From Leucobacter sp. wl10 (lineage in GTDB: Bacteria; Actinomycetota; Actinomycetes; Actinomycetales; Microbacteriaceae), in the NCBI RefSeq assembly GCF_003569785.1, contig NZ_KZ983995.1:1-64000 (forward strand): 64,000 bases of DNA, given 5' to 3'. Below, piece by piece: positions 19,333 to 28,154 of this stretch. The translations under genes and the position numbers were made by a program. Within the stretch, counting starts at the first letter, position 1, and each line of letters opens with the position of its first letter. The notes under the pieces were generated by a model. The model searched no databases. It saw only the letters and a program-made list of their open reading frames with translations, and was not told the DNA's origin.

Positions 19333-19404
19333 GTTTACCGCAGGCACACCACGGACACCGTCGTCTCGCCTCGCGGGGCGGCCCGGAACCAAAGGACGAC
19401 ACGC

Positions 19405-20379
19405 ATGACCGCAACCCCCGAACGCATCGTCGACATCGCCATCGGCTTCATGGGCGCCAAGCAGCTCGACGCCGCGGCTCGCATCGGCCTCTTCAAGGCA
19501 CTCGCCGACGGGCCGAAGACCGTCGGCGAGCTCGCGGCGGACACGCAGCACGCCGAGCGCCAGGTGCGCACCCTCGCCGACGCCATGAACTCCCTCGGCC
19601 TGCTCGGCCGCGCCGACGGCGCCTACTCGCTCGAGGCCGACGCCGAGAAGTATCTCTCGGGCGGGGGCGAGATCGACCTCACCCCGTTCATCGCGTTCCT
19701 GGGCGACATCAGCTACAGGCAGTGGCTCGGCTACGGCGATACGGTCGACACCGACGAGGCGGGTAGCCTCGATCTCGACGCGGCCGGCTGGGAGTTCTTC
19801 CTCGACGGGGTCATGACCTACAACGCGCTGCACGCCGAGCAGTTCGGCGAGGCCTTCGACTTCTCGGCCTACCGGAACGGGCTCGACTTCGGCGGCCTCG
19901 CAGCCGGCTTCTCGATCGCGGCGATGCGGCAGAACCCGGAGCTGAGCACCCGCTTCGTCTACGCGCCCGACATGGCCGGGGGCATCGCGGAGGCCGCCGC
20001 CGCTGCCGGCCTCGCGGACCGCGTGACCGTCGAGGAGGGCGCGACCGAGCAGGCCGAGCCCGGAGGCGATCACGACCTCGTGCTGCTCACCCACGTGCTG
20101 CACCGCTTCGACGAGGCCCAGAACCGGGCCATCCTCACCGCCTCGCGCGGCGCGGCGGCCGACGGCGCGACGCTCATGCTGCTCGACTTCTTCCTCGATC
20201 GGGACAGCGCTCAGCGCTCCATCGACGCCCTGCACGCCGGCGAGTACTTCAACATCGACGGAACCGTGGTGTACCCGATCGAGCAGGTCGAGGCGTGGCT
20301 CGCCGACACCGGCTGGAAGATCGATCGCCTCGTGGCGCTGCCCGGCAGCCCCCGCGTGCTGGTCGCGACAGCGGTCTGA
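19405..20379 (+). CDS. O-methyltransferase-like protein with degenerate SAM loop
   Basis: 324 residues with the two-part layout of class I O-methyltransferases: an N-terminal winged-helix dimerisation domain (about 1-95) and a Rossmann-like domain. The SAM loop, normally DxGGGxG, reads DFGGLAAG, losing two glycines. The segment that usually reads LHDW is LHRF, so the His is kept and the Asp lost. It may bind SAM weakly or have a non-methylating role, as known for some relatives. It converges on the TetR gene. Confidence 0.75.
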   Translation: MTATPERIVDIAIGFMGAKQLDAAARIGLFKALADGPKTVGELAADTQHAERQVRTLADAMNSLGLLGRADGAYSLEADAEKYLSGGGEIDLTPFIAFLGDISYRQWLGYGDTVDTDEAGSLDLDAAGWEFFLDGVMTYNALHAEQFGEAFDFSAYRNGLDFGGLAAGFSIAAMRQNPELSTRFVYAPDMAGGIAEAAAAAGLADRVTVEEGATEQAEPGGDHDLVLLTHVLHRFDEAQNRAILTASRGAAADGATLMLLDFFLDRDSAQRSIDALHAGEYFNIDGTVVYPIEQVEAWLADTGWKIDRLVALPGSPRVLVATAV

Positions 20380-20445
20380 CCCCGGAGAGCGGCGCCGTGC
20401 CCACCGTCATGACCGCGCCGTCGCGACCGCGCCGCGCCGGTCCCG

Positions 20446-21039
20446 CTACTCCGGGCGCCGCAGGCGCTGGATGAAGTCGGTGACCTGCGCGTCGAGGATC
20501 GAGCCGTCGAGGTGCTCGGGGCTCACGACGCGCGTGACGGTCGCGCCGATGTTCATGAGCACGATCTCGCTGACGAGCTGCTCGTCGGGCGTCCGGGTGA
20601 GGACGTCGCCGTCCTCGCGCCCCTCGCGCAGGTACTGGAGGTAGCCGGCCTTCCACGAGGTGAGGTGCTCGCCGTAGTCGTGGTCGATCTCGGTGCTGAA
20701 GGCGCAGCGCTCCCAGAAGGAGAGCAGCACGCGGGCGGCCGTGGCGTCCTCGTTCGTGGGCAGCGTGTAGCGCATCGACATCTCGAGCGCCTCGATGCCG
20801 CGCTTGCCCTCGACGTGCGCGGCGAGTCGGGCCTGGATGCGCGACAGGGAGCGCTCGTAGGCCCCCTCGATGATCGCGTCCTTGCCGGAGAAGTAGTGCT
20901 TGAGGGCGCCGTTGGCGAAGCCGGCCCGCGAGGCGATCTCGCGCATGGTGGCGGCCTCGATGCCGCCCTCCACGATGAGTTGCCAGGTGACGTCGACGAT
21001 CTCCCTGCGGCGCTGATCGTGGTCGATGATCTTCGGCAT
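20446..21039 (-). CDS. TetR family repressor, probable regulator of the TCTAC/GTAGA regulon
   Basis: 197-residue regulator. The N-terminal helix-turn-helix (about 10-55; TMREIASRAGFANGALKHYF) is standard; the C-terminal ligand domain is BetI-like. The first residues, MPKIIDHDQRR, nearly match those of the TetR at 23860, suggesting a duplication. ATG at 21039 follows AAGGATG. Site F lies 34 bases upstream, so it probably represses itself as well as the neighbouring operons. Ligand unknown. Confidence 0.85.
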   Translation of the reverse strand: MPKIIDHDQRRREIVDVTWQLIVEGGIEAATMREIASRAGFANGALKHYFSGKDAIIEGAYERSLSRIQARLAAHVEGKRGIEALEMSMRYTLPTNEDATAARVLLSFWERCAFSTEIDHDYGEHLTSWKAGYLQYLREGREDGDVLTRTPDEQLVSEIVLMNIGATVTRVVSPEHLDGSILDAQVTDFIQRLRRPE

Positions 21040-21072
21040 TGAGGCATCCTTCGGCGGTCGGCGGACCTTTTC

Positions 21073-21086
21073 TCCTCCAGTGTAGA
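21073..21086. promoter_or_regulatory. TCTAC/GTAGA operator, site F (one strong half)
   Basis: TCCTC-CAGT-GTAGA: one perfect arm and one poor arm, with the T-rich flank kept on the minus strand. Located upstream of the TetR gene and divergent from the GMC gene; consistent with weak autoregulation. Confidence 0.45.
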
Positions 21087-21259
21087 CGAAAGACCCTCCG
21101 TGGGTTCCGGATCCGGACCGGGCGGCATCCGTTGCGCCGCAGTGCACGCGCCTTGACTCAGGGGGCACGACCGAAATGCGCGTCTCGACCGGCTCGCAAC
21201 CGGAGTGGGATTCTGGAGTGGACCGTGCGGCGACGGGGCCGCGCGCGAGAGGAGTTCTG

Positions 21260-22852
21260 ATGTCGGGTCAGTCCGGATCGGCCGCGGCGCCGAAGAGCGT
21301 GATCGTCGTGGGCGCCGGCTCCGCCGGCTCGGTGGTCGCGCGCCGCCTCGCCGACGCGGGCGTGGCGGTGACGCTGCTCGAGGCGGGCGGAGAGGACACG
21401 AACCCCGCGATCCACGACCTCAGCCGCATGGGCGAGCTGTGGCACAGCACCGACGACTGGGACTACTCCACGGTGCCGCAGGAGGGCGCGAACGGGCACC
21501 GCCTGCACTGGCCGCGCGGCAAGGTGCTGGGCGGCTCGCACTCGCTGAACGCGATGATCTGGGTGCGGGGCGTGCCCGAGGACTTCGACGACTGGGCGTC
21601 GCTCGGCAACCCCGGCTGGGAGTGGGAGAACGTGCTCCCCGTGTACCGGACGATCGAGAACTACCGCGGTGCGGGCGATCCCGAGCTGCACGGCACGGGG
21701 TCGGACGGCACGACCGGGCTGCTCGACGTCACCGAGGAGTACGAGCTGTCGCCGATCCAGGGGTCCATCATCGCCGCCGCGGCCGAGGAGGGGCTGCCGC
21801 GCAACCCCGACTACAACGGCGCCTCGATCGAGGGGGTCTCGCAGCAGCAGTTGACGATCCGCGACGGCAAGCGTCTCAACACGTACATGGCGTACGTGAA
21901 GCCGGTGCGGGATCGCCTCGCCCTCGAGGTGGGGTGTCACGTGCACGAGCTCGTCTTCGCCGCCGCGGCCGAGGGGGAGCGGCCGCGCGTCGTGGGCGTG
22001 CGCTTCGCGCAGGGCGGCGAGGTGCGCGAGCTGTTCGCCGACGAGGTGGTTCTCGCGGCGGGCGCGATCGACTCGCCGCGGGTGCTGCTGCGCAGCGGGA
22101 TCGGCCCTGCCGACGAGCTGCGCGAGGCGGGGATCGAGCCCCGCGTCGACCTGCCCGGCGTCGGCAAGAACCTGCACGACCACTACCTGGCCCCGGTGAT
22201 CTTCGACACCGCGAAGCCCGTCGACCCGCCGCGGGAGGGCGTGTCGGTCACGCAGTCCCACCTGTTCTGGAAGAGCCGTGACGAGCTCGACCGCCCCGAC
22301 ACGCAGCCGATCATGTTCTCGGTGCCGATGTACGGCGACTTCCTCGAACCCAGGGGGGACAACGGCTTCTCGCTCATGGCGGGCCTCATCTCGCCGCGGT
22401 CGCGCGGCGAGATGAGGCTGTCGGGTCCCGATCCCGAGGACCCGCTGCTGCTCGACCCGCACGCGCTCGAGCACGAGGACGACGCGGCGTCGCTCGTGGC
22501 GTCGGTGCGGCAGTGCCGCCGCATCGGCCGGCGGCCGGCGCTCGCCGCCGCGCCCGAGGACGGCGGCTGGGGCGCCACCGAGGTCTACCCCGGGCCGGGC
22601 GTCGGTGACGGCGATGACCTGGTGGACTACGTGCGCAGCACTCTGGCGACCTATCACCACCAGGTGGGCACCTGCAAGATGGGCGTCGACGAGCTGGCCG
22701 TGGTCTCGCCGCGGCTCGCGGTGCACGGGGTCGACGGGCTGCGGGTGATCGACGCGTCGGTGATGCCGCGCGTCACCACCGGCAACACCAACGCCCCGGC
22801 GGTGCTCATCGGCGAGCTGGGAGCGCGCTTCGTGCTGGGCGGCGAGCGCTGA
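21260..22852 (+). CDS. GMC family FAD oxidoreductase
   Basis: 530-residue flavoprotein of the glucose-methanol-choline family. FAD-binding GAGSAGS near the N-terminus, then LEAGG, GKVLGGSHSLN, and a C-terminal HHQVGTC and GNTNAP signature. It oxidises an alcohol, with FAD as cofactor; substrate unknown. GAGGAG lies six bases before the ATG. It diverges from the TetR and may belong to the same regulon through site F. Confidence 0.9.
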   Translation: MSGQSGSAAAPKSVIVVGAGSAGSVVARRLADAGVAVTLLEAGGEDTNPAIHDLSRMGELWHSTDDWDYSTVPQEGANGHRLHWPRGKVLGGSHSLNAMIWVRGVPEDFDDWASLGNPGWEWENVLPVYRTIENYRGAGDPELHGTGSDGTTGLLDVTEEYELSPIQGSIIAAAAEEGLPRNPDYNGASIEGVSQQQLTIRDGKRLNTYMAYVKPVRDRLALEVGCHVHELVFAAAAEGERPRVVGVRFAQGGEVRELFADEVVLAAGAIDSPRVLLRSGIGPADELREAGIEPRVDLPGVGKNLHDHYLAPVIFDTAKPVDPPREGVSVTQSHLFWKSRDELDRPDTQPIMFSVPMYGDFLEPRGDNGFSLMAGLISPRSRGEMRLSGPDPEDPLLLDPHALEHEDDAASLVASVRQCRRIGRRPALAAAPEDGGWGATEVYPGPGVGDGDDLVDYVRSTLATYHHQVGTCKMGVDELAVVSPRLAVHGVDGLRVIDASVMPRVTTGNTNAPAVLIGELGARFVLGGER

Positions 22853-22883
22853 GTCGTCCCGTCTGCGCGCCGCCATCTCCGGC

Positions 22884-23879
22884 TCAGCCGAGCGCGACCG
22901 TGCGGAAGCCGGCGTTGCCCATCGACGAGTCGGGAGTGTTGCGCGACCGCGCCGAGTTGCGGTACCGGTTGCAGTACGAGGGGTGGCAGAGGTAGCTGCC
23001 GCCCCTCAGCACGCGCTCCCGACCCCGCTCGGGACCGGCCGGGCTCTCGGCGGGCGATTCGGCGTAGTAGCCGGGGTCGAAACGGTCGGCGCACCACTCC
23101 CACACGTTGCCGACGGCCTGCCAGAGCCCGTAGCCGCCCGGCGCGAACGAGCGCACGGGCGCCGTGCCGACCCATCCGTCCGCGGCCGTGTTGTGGGCGG
23201 GGAATGCGCCCTGCCACACGTTCGCGCGCCAGACGCCGTCGCTGCCGTCGATCGGGCCCTCGCCCCACGGGTAGGTCGCCGCGTGCAGTCCGCCGCGCGC
23301 CGCGCACTCCCACTCGGCCTCCGTGGGCAGTCGGCGGCCGGCCCACCCGCAGTAGGCGACCGCGTCGCGCCAGCTGACGTGCACGACCGGGTGATCGTCG
23401 AGCCCGTCGAGCGACGAGGCCCGCCCGCCGGGGTGCCGCCAGTCGGCGCCGCGAACGCCGATCCACCAGGGGGCGCCCGCCGCGGGCTCCGCGATATCGG
23501 CGGTCGGCGCCCGCACCAGCAGGTGGAACACGGCCGAGGCGCCGAAGCGCTCGGCGTCGGTCGTGTATGCCGTGGCCGCGATGAAGCGCGCGAACCCGGC
23601 GTTCGTGACGGGTGTCGCGTCGATCTCGAAGGCGTCGAGCGCCACCCGGTGCACCGGGCGCTCGCCGTCGGCGGCCAGGCCGTCGCCGGAGGAGTCGCCC
23701 ATCGCGAAGGCCCCGCCGGGGACGACGCACTGCTCGACATCGTGCCGACCGGTCCCGTGCCGACCGGTCCCGTGCCCGCCGGAGGGCGTCGACGGCGCCG
23801 AGAGGCGCGGCGGAGCGCCGGATCGCGGCGCGGCGCGACTCGGGCCGCAGCACCCGGGGTCAGGCTGCGGAGCTCGCAC
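22884..23879 (-). CDS. Formylglycine-generating enzyme (sulfatase activator)
   Basis: Copper-dependent oxidase that turns the active-site Cys of type I sulfatases into formylglycine. 331 residues of FGE-sulfatase fold: PGGAFAMGD, PVTNAGFARF, LPTEAEWE, GNVWEWCAD, LRGGSYLC. The redox Cys pair is Cys298 and Cys303 (LCHPSYC), spaced as in characterised FGEs. GTG at 23879 overlaps the TetR gene by 20 bases, so it is probably coupled. The likely client is the CSPAR sulfatase at 28155. A repeat at 23741-23770 encodes GTGRH twice near the N-terminus. Confidence 0.9.
   Translation of the reverse strand: MRAPQPDPGCCGPSRAAPRSGAPPRLSAPSTPSGGHGTGRHGTGRHDVEQCVVPGGAFAMGDSSGDGLAADGERPVHRVALDAFEIDATPVTNAGFARFIAATAYTTDAERFGASAVFHLLVRAPTADIAEPAAGAPWWIGVRGADWRHPGGRASSLDGLDDHPVVHVSWRDAVAYCGWAGRRLPTEAEWECAARGGLHAATYPWGEGPIDGSDGVWRANVWQGAFPAHNTAADGWVGTAPVRSFAPGGYGLWQAVGNVWEWCADRFDPGYYAESPAESPAGPERGRERVLRGGSYLCHPSYCNRYRNSARSRNTPDSSMGNAGFRTVALG
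23741..23770. repeat. Two perfect 15-bp tandem units inside the FGE gene
   Basis: CGTGCCGACCGGTCC twice, then a partial third unit. In frame, so copy change would not break the gene. It lies before the conserved domain. Confidence 0.75.
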
Positions 23880-24489
23880 GGGCGGGCCTCCTCTCGTCGC
23901 AGCCCCGCAGCGCCGCGAGGATGGAGTCGATGCTCGAGCGCAGGCTCGGGTCGGCGGCGGCCTCGGGTACGAGGACGGCCATCATCTGCCAGCCCGCGTT
24001 GTGCGCCGAGACGCGGTTGACGGCGTCATCGATGTCGAGGCCGGGGTCGAGGTCGCCGTCCTCGCGGGCTTCGGAGAGGAAGCGGCGGATCAGCTCGCGT
24101 CGGCTGAGGATGTTCTCGTGGTGGATCTGCCACAGCTCGGGATCCTGCGCCGCCCGATCCCAGAACGAGAGCACCACGCGCGAGCGCTGCGGCCCGTCCT
24201 CCTCGAAGGGGAGCAGCTCCAGGAACATCTGCCGGAGCGCTTCGAGGCCGCGCACCCCCTCGGTGCGCTCCAGCGTGCGGTCGTGGGAGCCCTGGAAGAC
24301 CTCGAGGAACGCGGCGGTCAAGAGGCTCTTCTTGTCGGGGAAGTAGCGCGCGATCGCCCCGTGCGCGTAGCCCGCCTCGGCGGCGATCTCGCGCATGGTG
24401 ACCCGGTCGAATCCGTCGCGGATGATGATCTTGGTGACGGCCGCGACGATGTGCGCGCGGCGCTCATCGTGATCCACGATCTTGGGCAT
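23860..24489 (-). CDS. TetR family repressor of the sulfatase/importer module
   Basis: 209-residue regulator with N-terminal HTH (TMREIAAEAGYAHGAIARYF) and BetI-like C-terminal domain; the start MPKIVDHDERR resembles the TetR at 20446. AAGGAGA precedes the ATG. It diverges from the importer at 24716; two near-identical 9-4-9 inverted repeats lie between and are its likely operators. FGE follows in the same operon. Confidence 0.86.
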   Translation of the reverse strand: MPKIVDHDERRAHIVAAVTKIIIRDGFDRVTMREIAAEAGYAHGAIARYFPDKKSLLTAAFLEVFQGSHDRTLERTEGVRGLEALRQMFLELLPFEEDGPQRSRVVLSFWDRAAQDPELWQIHHENILSRRELIRRFLSEAREDGDLDPGLDIDDAVNRVSAHNAGWQMMAVLVPEAAADPSLRSSIDSILAALRGCDERRPARASSAA

Positions 24490-24573
24490 GCGGTCTCCTT
24501 TCCGCCCGTCTCTTTCTCGATCATAGGGTTCCCCGGCCGGAGAGATCCGGTGCGCGGGAGACACTCGGCACTT

Positions 24574-24595
24574 TTCGTCACCAAATGGTGACGAA
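24574..24595. promoter_or_regulatory. Perfect 9-4-9 inverted repeat, operator 1
   Basis: TTCGTCACC-AAAT-GGTGACGAA, without mismatch, between the divergent TetR and importer genes. Confidence 0.75.
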
Positions 24596-24640
24596 TCGTT
24601 ACCTCGTCGTTACTGAAAGAGGACGATCGGAGATTATCCT

Positions 24641-24662
24641 TTAGTCACCGATTGGTGATTAA
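24641..24662. promoter_or_regulatory. 9-4-9 inverted repeat, operator 2
   Basis: TTAGTCACC-GATT-GGTGATTAA, one mismatch, centred 67 bp from operator 1 and nearer the importer start. Confidence 0.75.
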
Positions 24663-24715
24663 ACGAATCGGCGGATCCCGCGAGGGGCCGTCACCAGCCG
24701 ACGAAGGAGTCGTCC

Positions 24716-25747
24716 ATGCAGAAAACCAACCGTCTCGCCGCGGCGCTCGCGGTCGCGGCCGCGGCCGCCCTCGCGCTCGCCGGTTGCTCCTCCGGCTCCT
24801 CGGGCCCCTCCGGCTCGTCCGGCGACGCCGGAGCCGGGTCGGGTGCGGGCGGCGGCCTCACCACGCTGAAGGTGGCGACCATCGGCCTCACCTCCGACGG
24901 CAGCCTGCTCACCGGCATCGAGCAGGGCTTCTTCGAGGAGGAGGGCCTGCAGATCGATACCTCGATCGTCGCGAATCCGCCCGCCGGCCTCGCGGCGGCC
25001 CAGAGCGGACAGGTCGACGTCGCCTACTCGCCGAGCATTCCCCTGCTGAACGCGCTGAGCCAGGGCGTGCCGCTCCGGGTGATCGGGGCGGCGGACGGCT
25101 ACCCCGACGAGCCCGCGGCATCCGAGAAGGACGCCGCGGCCATCGACGACACCGGGCTGTTCGCGGCGGTCGGCAGCGGGATCGCGTCGGTCGAGGACCT
25201 CGACGGCAAGACGATCGCGGTCCCGGCGCGCAACGCGCAGCTGGAGGTCGTGATCGCGGGCGAACTCGACAGGGCCGGGATCGATCCGAAGAGCGGGGTC
25301 AACTGGGTGGTGCTCGACTTCACCTCGGCCGTCGAAGCGCTCAAATCCGGCAACGTCGACGCCGCGGGACTCGTCAGCCCCTTCACCACCGAGGCGGAGA
25401 CCGCGGGCGCGACGCAGATCTCCGCCCCGTCGGTCGGCTTCTTCGAGACCGGGGCGACCGGGCTCTGGACCGCCGGCTCCTCCACCATCGAGAGCAAGGC
25501 CGACGCCATCGCGGCCTTCCAGCGCGCGATCGTCAAGTCCAACGAGTACGCGACCGCGAACCCCGAGAAGGCGATCCAGGCCGGTCTCGACTACACCGAA
25601 TCGAGTCTCGCCATCGCCGACGTGAAGGTGCCGGTGTGGCCGACCGAGGTGAAGCCGCAGGACCTCCAGCGCCCCAACGAGAAGATGGTGAACCTCGGCT
25701 TCCTCGCCCAGCCGGTCGATCTCGCCGGCGTGATCTACACGGGCTGA
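24716..25747 (+). CDS. ABC transporter substrate-binding lipoprotein, NMT1/SsuA type
   Basis: 343-residue solute receptor with a lipoprotein signal (lipobox LAGC, Cys24), a Ser/Gly-rich linker and an NMT1/THI5-like fold used for sulfonates, nitrate or pyrimidine precursors. GAAGGAG precedes the ATG. Together with two permeases, an ATPase and a sulfatase it suggests uptake of a sulfonate or sulfate ester (inference). Confidence 0.87.
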   Translation: MQKTNRLAAALAVAAAAALALAGCSSGSSGPSGSSGDAGAGSGAGGGLTTLKVATIGLTSDGSLLTGIEQGFFEEEGLQIDTSIVANPPAGLAAAQSGQVDVAYSPSIPLLNALSQGVPLRVIGAADGYPDEPAASEKDAAAIDDTGLFAAVGSGIASVEDLDGKTIAVPARNAQLEVVIAGELDRAGIDPKSGVNWVVLDFTSAVEALKSGNVDAAGLVSPFTTEAETAGATQISAPSVGFFETGATGLWTAGSSTIESKADAIAAFQRAIVKSNEYATANPEKAIQAGLDYTESSLAIADVKVPVWPTEVKPQDLQRPNEKMVNLGFLAQPVDLAGVIYTG

Positions 25748-25749
25748 CC

Positions 25750-26529
25750 ATGCGAGAATCCCGACTGCTCGACTCCGGCATCGGCGCGCTGGGCGTCGTG
25801 GCGGCGATCGGCCTGTGGCAGCTCGCCGCCACGACGGGGCCGCTCGCCGAGTCGCCGCTGCCCACCGCCGACGAGGCCTTCGGCGCGCTGTTCCGCCTGG
25901 TGGCGACGTCCGAGATGTGGCTCGCGACGTGGGACACGGTGTACATGGCGCTGCTGGGCCTCGCGATCGCGACGGTGGCCGGCGTGCTGCTGGGGATCGG
26001 GATCGGGGTGTCGCCGCTGGCGATGCACGCGACGCGGGTGCCCCTCGAGTTCCTGAAGCCGATCCCGCCCATCGTGATCCTGCCCGTGGTGATGCTGGTG
26101 CTCGGCCCCACCGTCGGAATGGGGGTGTTCCTCGTGGTCGTCGGCTGCTTCGTGTCGATCGTGGTGCAGGCCTCGGCCGGCGTCTTCGACACGGATCCGG
26201 TGGCGAAAGCCACCGGACGGTCGTACGGCCTCGGCTCCGCCGAGATCATGGGGCGCATCGTGCTGCCGAGCTCCCTGCCCTACATCGGCACCGCGGTGCG
26301 GGTGGCCGCGCCCACGGCGCTGATCGTCGCCGTCGTCGCGGGCCTCGTCGGCGGCGCTCCCGGCCTCGGCCAGAGCCTCGTGCTCACGCAGATCGCGGGC
26401 AACCAGGATCAGCTGTTCGCGTACGTGCTGGTCCTCGGCATCCTCGGCCTGATCGTGCAGGGGCTGAGCCAGTGGGGCGAGCGACGCCTGCTGCACTGGC
26501 ACCCCCAGTACCGGAAGCAGGTGGCGTGA
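25750..26529 (+). CDS. ABC importer permease, SsuC/TauC type (1)
   Basis: 259-residue membrane permease with about six helices and the EAA-like loop (AKATGRSYGLGSAEIMGRIVLP). It starts two bases after the receptor gene stop and its own stop overlaps the next start. Importers of this family often use two copies of one permease; here two different ones are encoded, so a heterodimer is likely. Confidence 0.87.
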   Translation: MRESRLLDSGIGALGVVAAIGLWQLAATTGPLAESPLPTADEAFGALFRLVATSEMWLATWDTVYMALLGLAIATVAGVLLGIGIGVSPLAMHATRVPLEFLKPIPPIVILPVVMLVLGPTVGMGVFLVVVGCFVSIVVQASAGVFDTDPVAKATGRSYGLGSAEIMGRIVLPSSLPYIGTAVRVAAPTALIVAVVAGLVGGAPGLGQSLVLTQIAGNQDQLFAYVLVLGILGLIVQGLSQWGERRLLHWHPQYRKQVA

Positions 26530-27365
26530 TGACCGCGACCTCGACCGTGCTCATCCGCACGAGGGAGGCCCGCCGCCAGCGGCGCAGCGCCCTGCCCAGG
26601 TGGGTGCTGATCGGCGCCGAGATCCTGGTGCCGATCCTGCTCCTGGCGGTGTGGTGGTTCGCCTCGGCCGGTTCGACGAACACCTTCTTCCCGCCACTGC
26701 AGATGATCCTCGAGCGCACGGCCGCGCTCGCGGGCACACCGATGTTCTGGGGCGACGTGGGATCCTCGGTGGGCAATCTGCTGCTCTCGTTCGTGCTCGC
26801 CTGCGCGAGCGGCGTGGTGCTCGGCATCGCGCTGGGCACGGTGCGGTGGCTGTCGGCCCTCGTGGAGCCCACGATCCACTTCTTCAGGGCCATTCCGCCG
26901 GTGGCGCTCGTGCCGATCTTCGTGTCGCTGATCGGCTTCGGCAACGAGACCCGCATCCTGTCGATCACGCTGTCGGCGCTGTTCCCCGTGTTGATCTCGA
27001 CGATCGACGGCATCCGCGCCACCGATCCGGATCGCCGCGCCGTCGGCCGCATCTACCGTTTGGGCCGATGGGACCGCATCTTCTCGGTCGCGCTGCCCGA
27101 GGCGAGTCCGCGCATCCTCTCCGGGATGCAGGTGAGCCTGATCACGGCGTTCGTCGTGATGGTCGCGAGCGAGATGCTCGGATCCTCGAACGGCCTCGGC
27201 GCGCGCGTTCTGCTCGCGCAGCAGTCGTTCATGATCGCCGACATGTGGGTCGGCATCCTCGTGCTGGGCGTCATCGGCTACGCCGCGACCGCCCTGCTCT
27301 CCCTCTTCCGGCGCCGCGTACTGCGCTGGTACATCGCCATCCGACAGCAGGAGAAGAACCTATGA
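26529..27365 (+). CDS. ABC importer permease, SsuC/TauC type (2)
   Basis: 278-residue permease; a basic N-terminus precedes the first helix, and the EAA-like loop (GRIYRLGRWDRIFSVALPEA) is clear. Its ATG shares a base with the previous TGA. It overlaps the ATPase gene by four bases (ATGA). Partner of the permease at 25750. Confidence 0.87.
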   Translation: MTATSTVLIRTREARRQRRSALPRWVLIGAEILVPILLLAVWWFASAGSTNTFFPPLQMILERTAALAGTPMFWGDVGSSVGNLLLSFVLACASGVVLGIALGTVRWLSALVEPTIHFFRAIPPVALVPIFVSLIGFGNETRILSITLSALFPVLISTIDGIRATDPDRRAVGRIYRLGRWDRIFSVALPEASPRILSGMQVSLITAFVVMVASEMLGSSNGLGARVLLAQQSFMIADMWVGILVLGVIGYAATALLSLFRRRVLRWYIAIRQQEKNL

Positions 27366-28153
27366 CCGCCACGACGACCGAGGCTCCGGCGCGCCTGAGC
27401 GTGCAGGGGCTCGCGAAGACCTACGACACGAAGAAGGGCGCGGTGCCCGTCATCGCCGACCTCACCTTCGAGGTGCACGCGGCCGAGATCGTCTGCATCG
27501 TCGGTCCCTCGGGCATCGGCAAGACGACGCTGCTGAAGTGCCTCACGGGCCTGCAGTCGATCACGTCGGGAACGGCCCGCATCGACGGCAAGCCGATCGA
27601 CGGGCCGCCGGAGGAGATGGCGCTCGTGTTCCAGGAGTACACGCGCTCGCTCATGCCGTGGTTGACGGTGGAGAAGAACGTGCGGCTGCCGCTGGGGCAC
27701 CTGCGCCTGCCCTCCGCCGAGCGGGAGGAGCGGATCCGCTCGGCCCTGACGGCGGTCGGCCTGGCGGGCGCGGAGGCGAAGTATCCGTGGCAGCTCTCGG
27801 GCGGCATGCAGCAGCGCGTGGCGATCGCCCGCGCCATCGCCTACCGCCCGGAAGTGCTCGTCATGGACGAGCCCTTCGCGTCGGTCGACGCGCAGACCCG
27901 CTTCGAGCTCGAGGACCTCTGCCTCAAGATCCGCGAGGAGTTCGGCATGACCATCGTGGTCGTCACCCACGACATCGACGAGGCCGTCTACCTCTCCGAC
28001 CGGGTCGTGGTGCTCGGCGAGCGCCCGGCGCGCGTCACCGAGATCCTCGACATCGACCTCGGAGGGCTCCGAGACCAGATCACCACGCGCGCGCTGCCCG
28101 GGTTCGCCGAGCTGCGCACACGCATCCTCGAGCTCATCCGGAAGGCCGGATAG
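27362..28153 (+). CDS. ABC importer ATPase, SsuB/TauB type
   Basis: 263-residue ATPase with Walker A GPSGIGKTT, signature LSGGM and Walker B VLVMDEP, followed by the THDIDEAV switch region of the nitrate/sulfonate/taurine group. ATGA overlap gives the start. One base separates it from the sulfatase start, so import and hydrolysis are encoded in one transcript. Confidence 0.9.
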   Translation: MTATTTEAPARLSVQGLAKTYDTKKGAVPVIADLTFEVHAAEIVCIVGPSGIGKTTLLKCLTGLQSITSGTARIDGKPIDGPPEEMALVFQEYTRSLMPWLTVEKNVRLPLGHLRLPSAEREERIRSALTAVGLAGAEAKYPWQLSGGMQQRVAIARAIAYRPEVLVMDEPFASVDAQTRFELEDLCLKIREEFGMTIVVVTHDIDEAVYLSDRVVVLGERPARVTEILDIDLGGLRDQITTRALPGFAELRTRILELIRKAG

Positions 28154-28154
28154 C

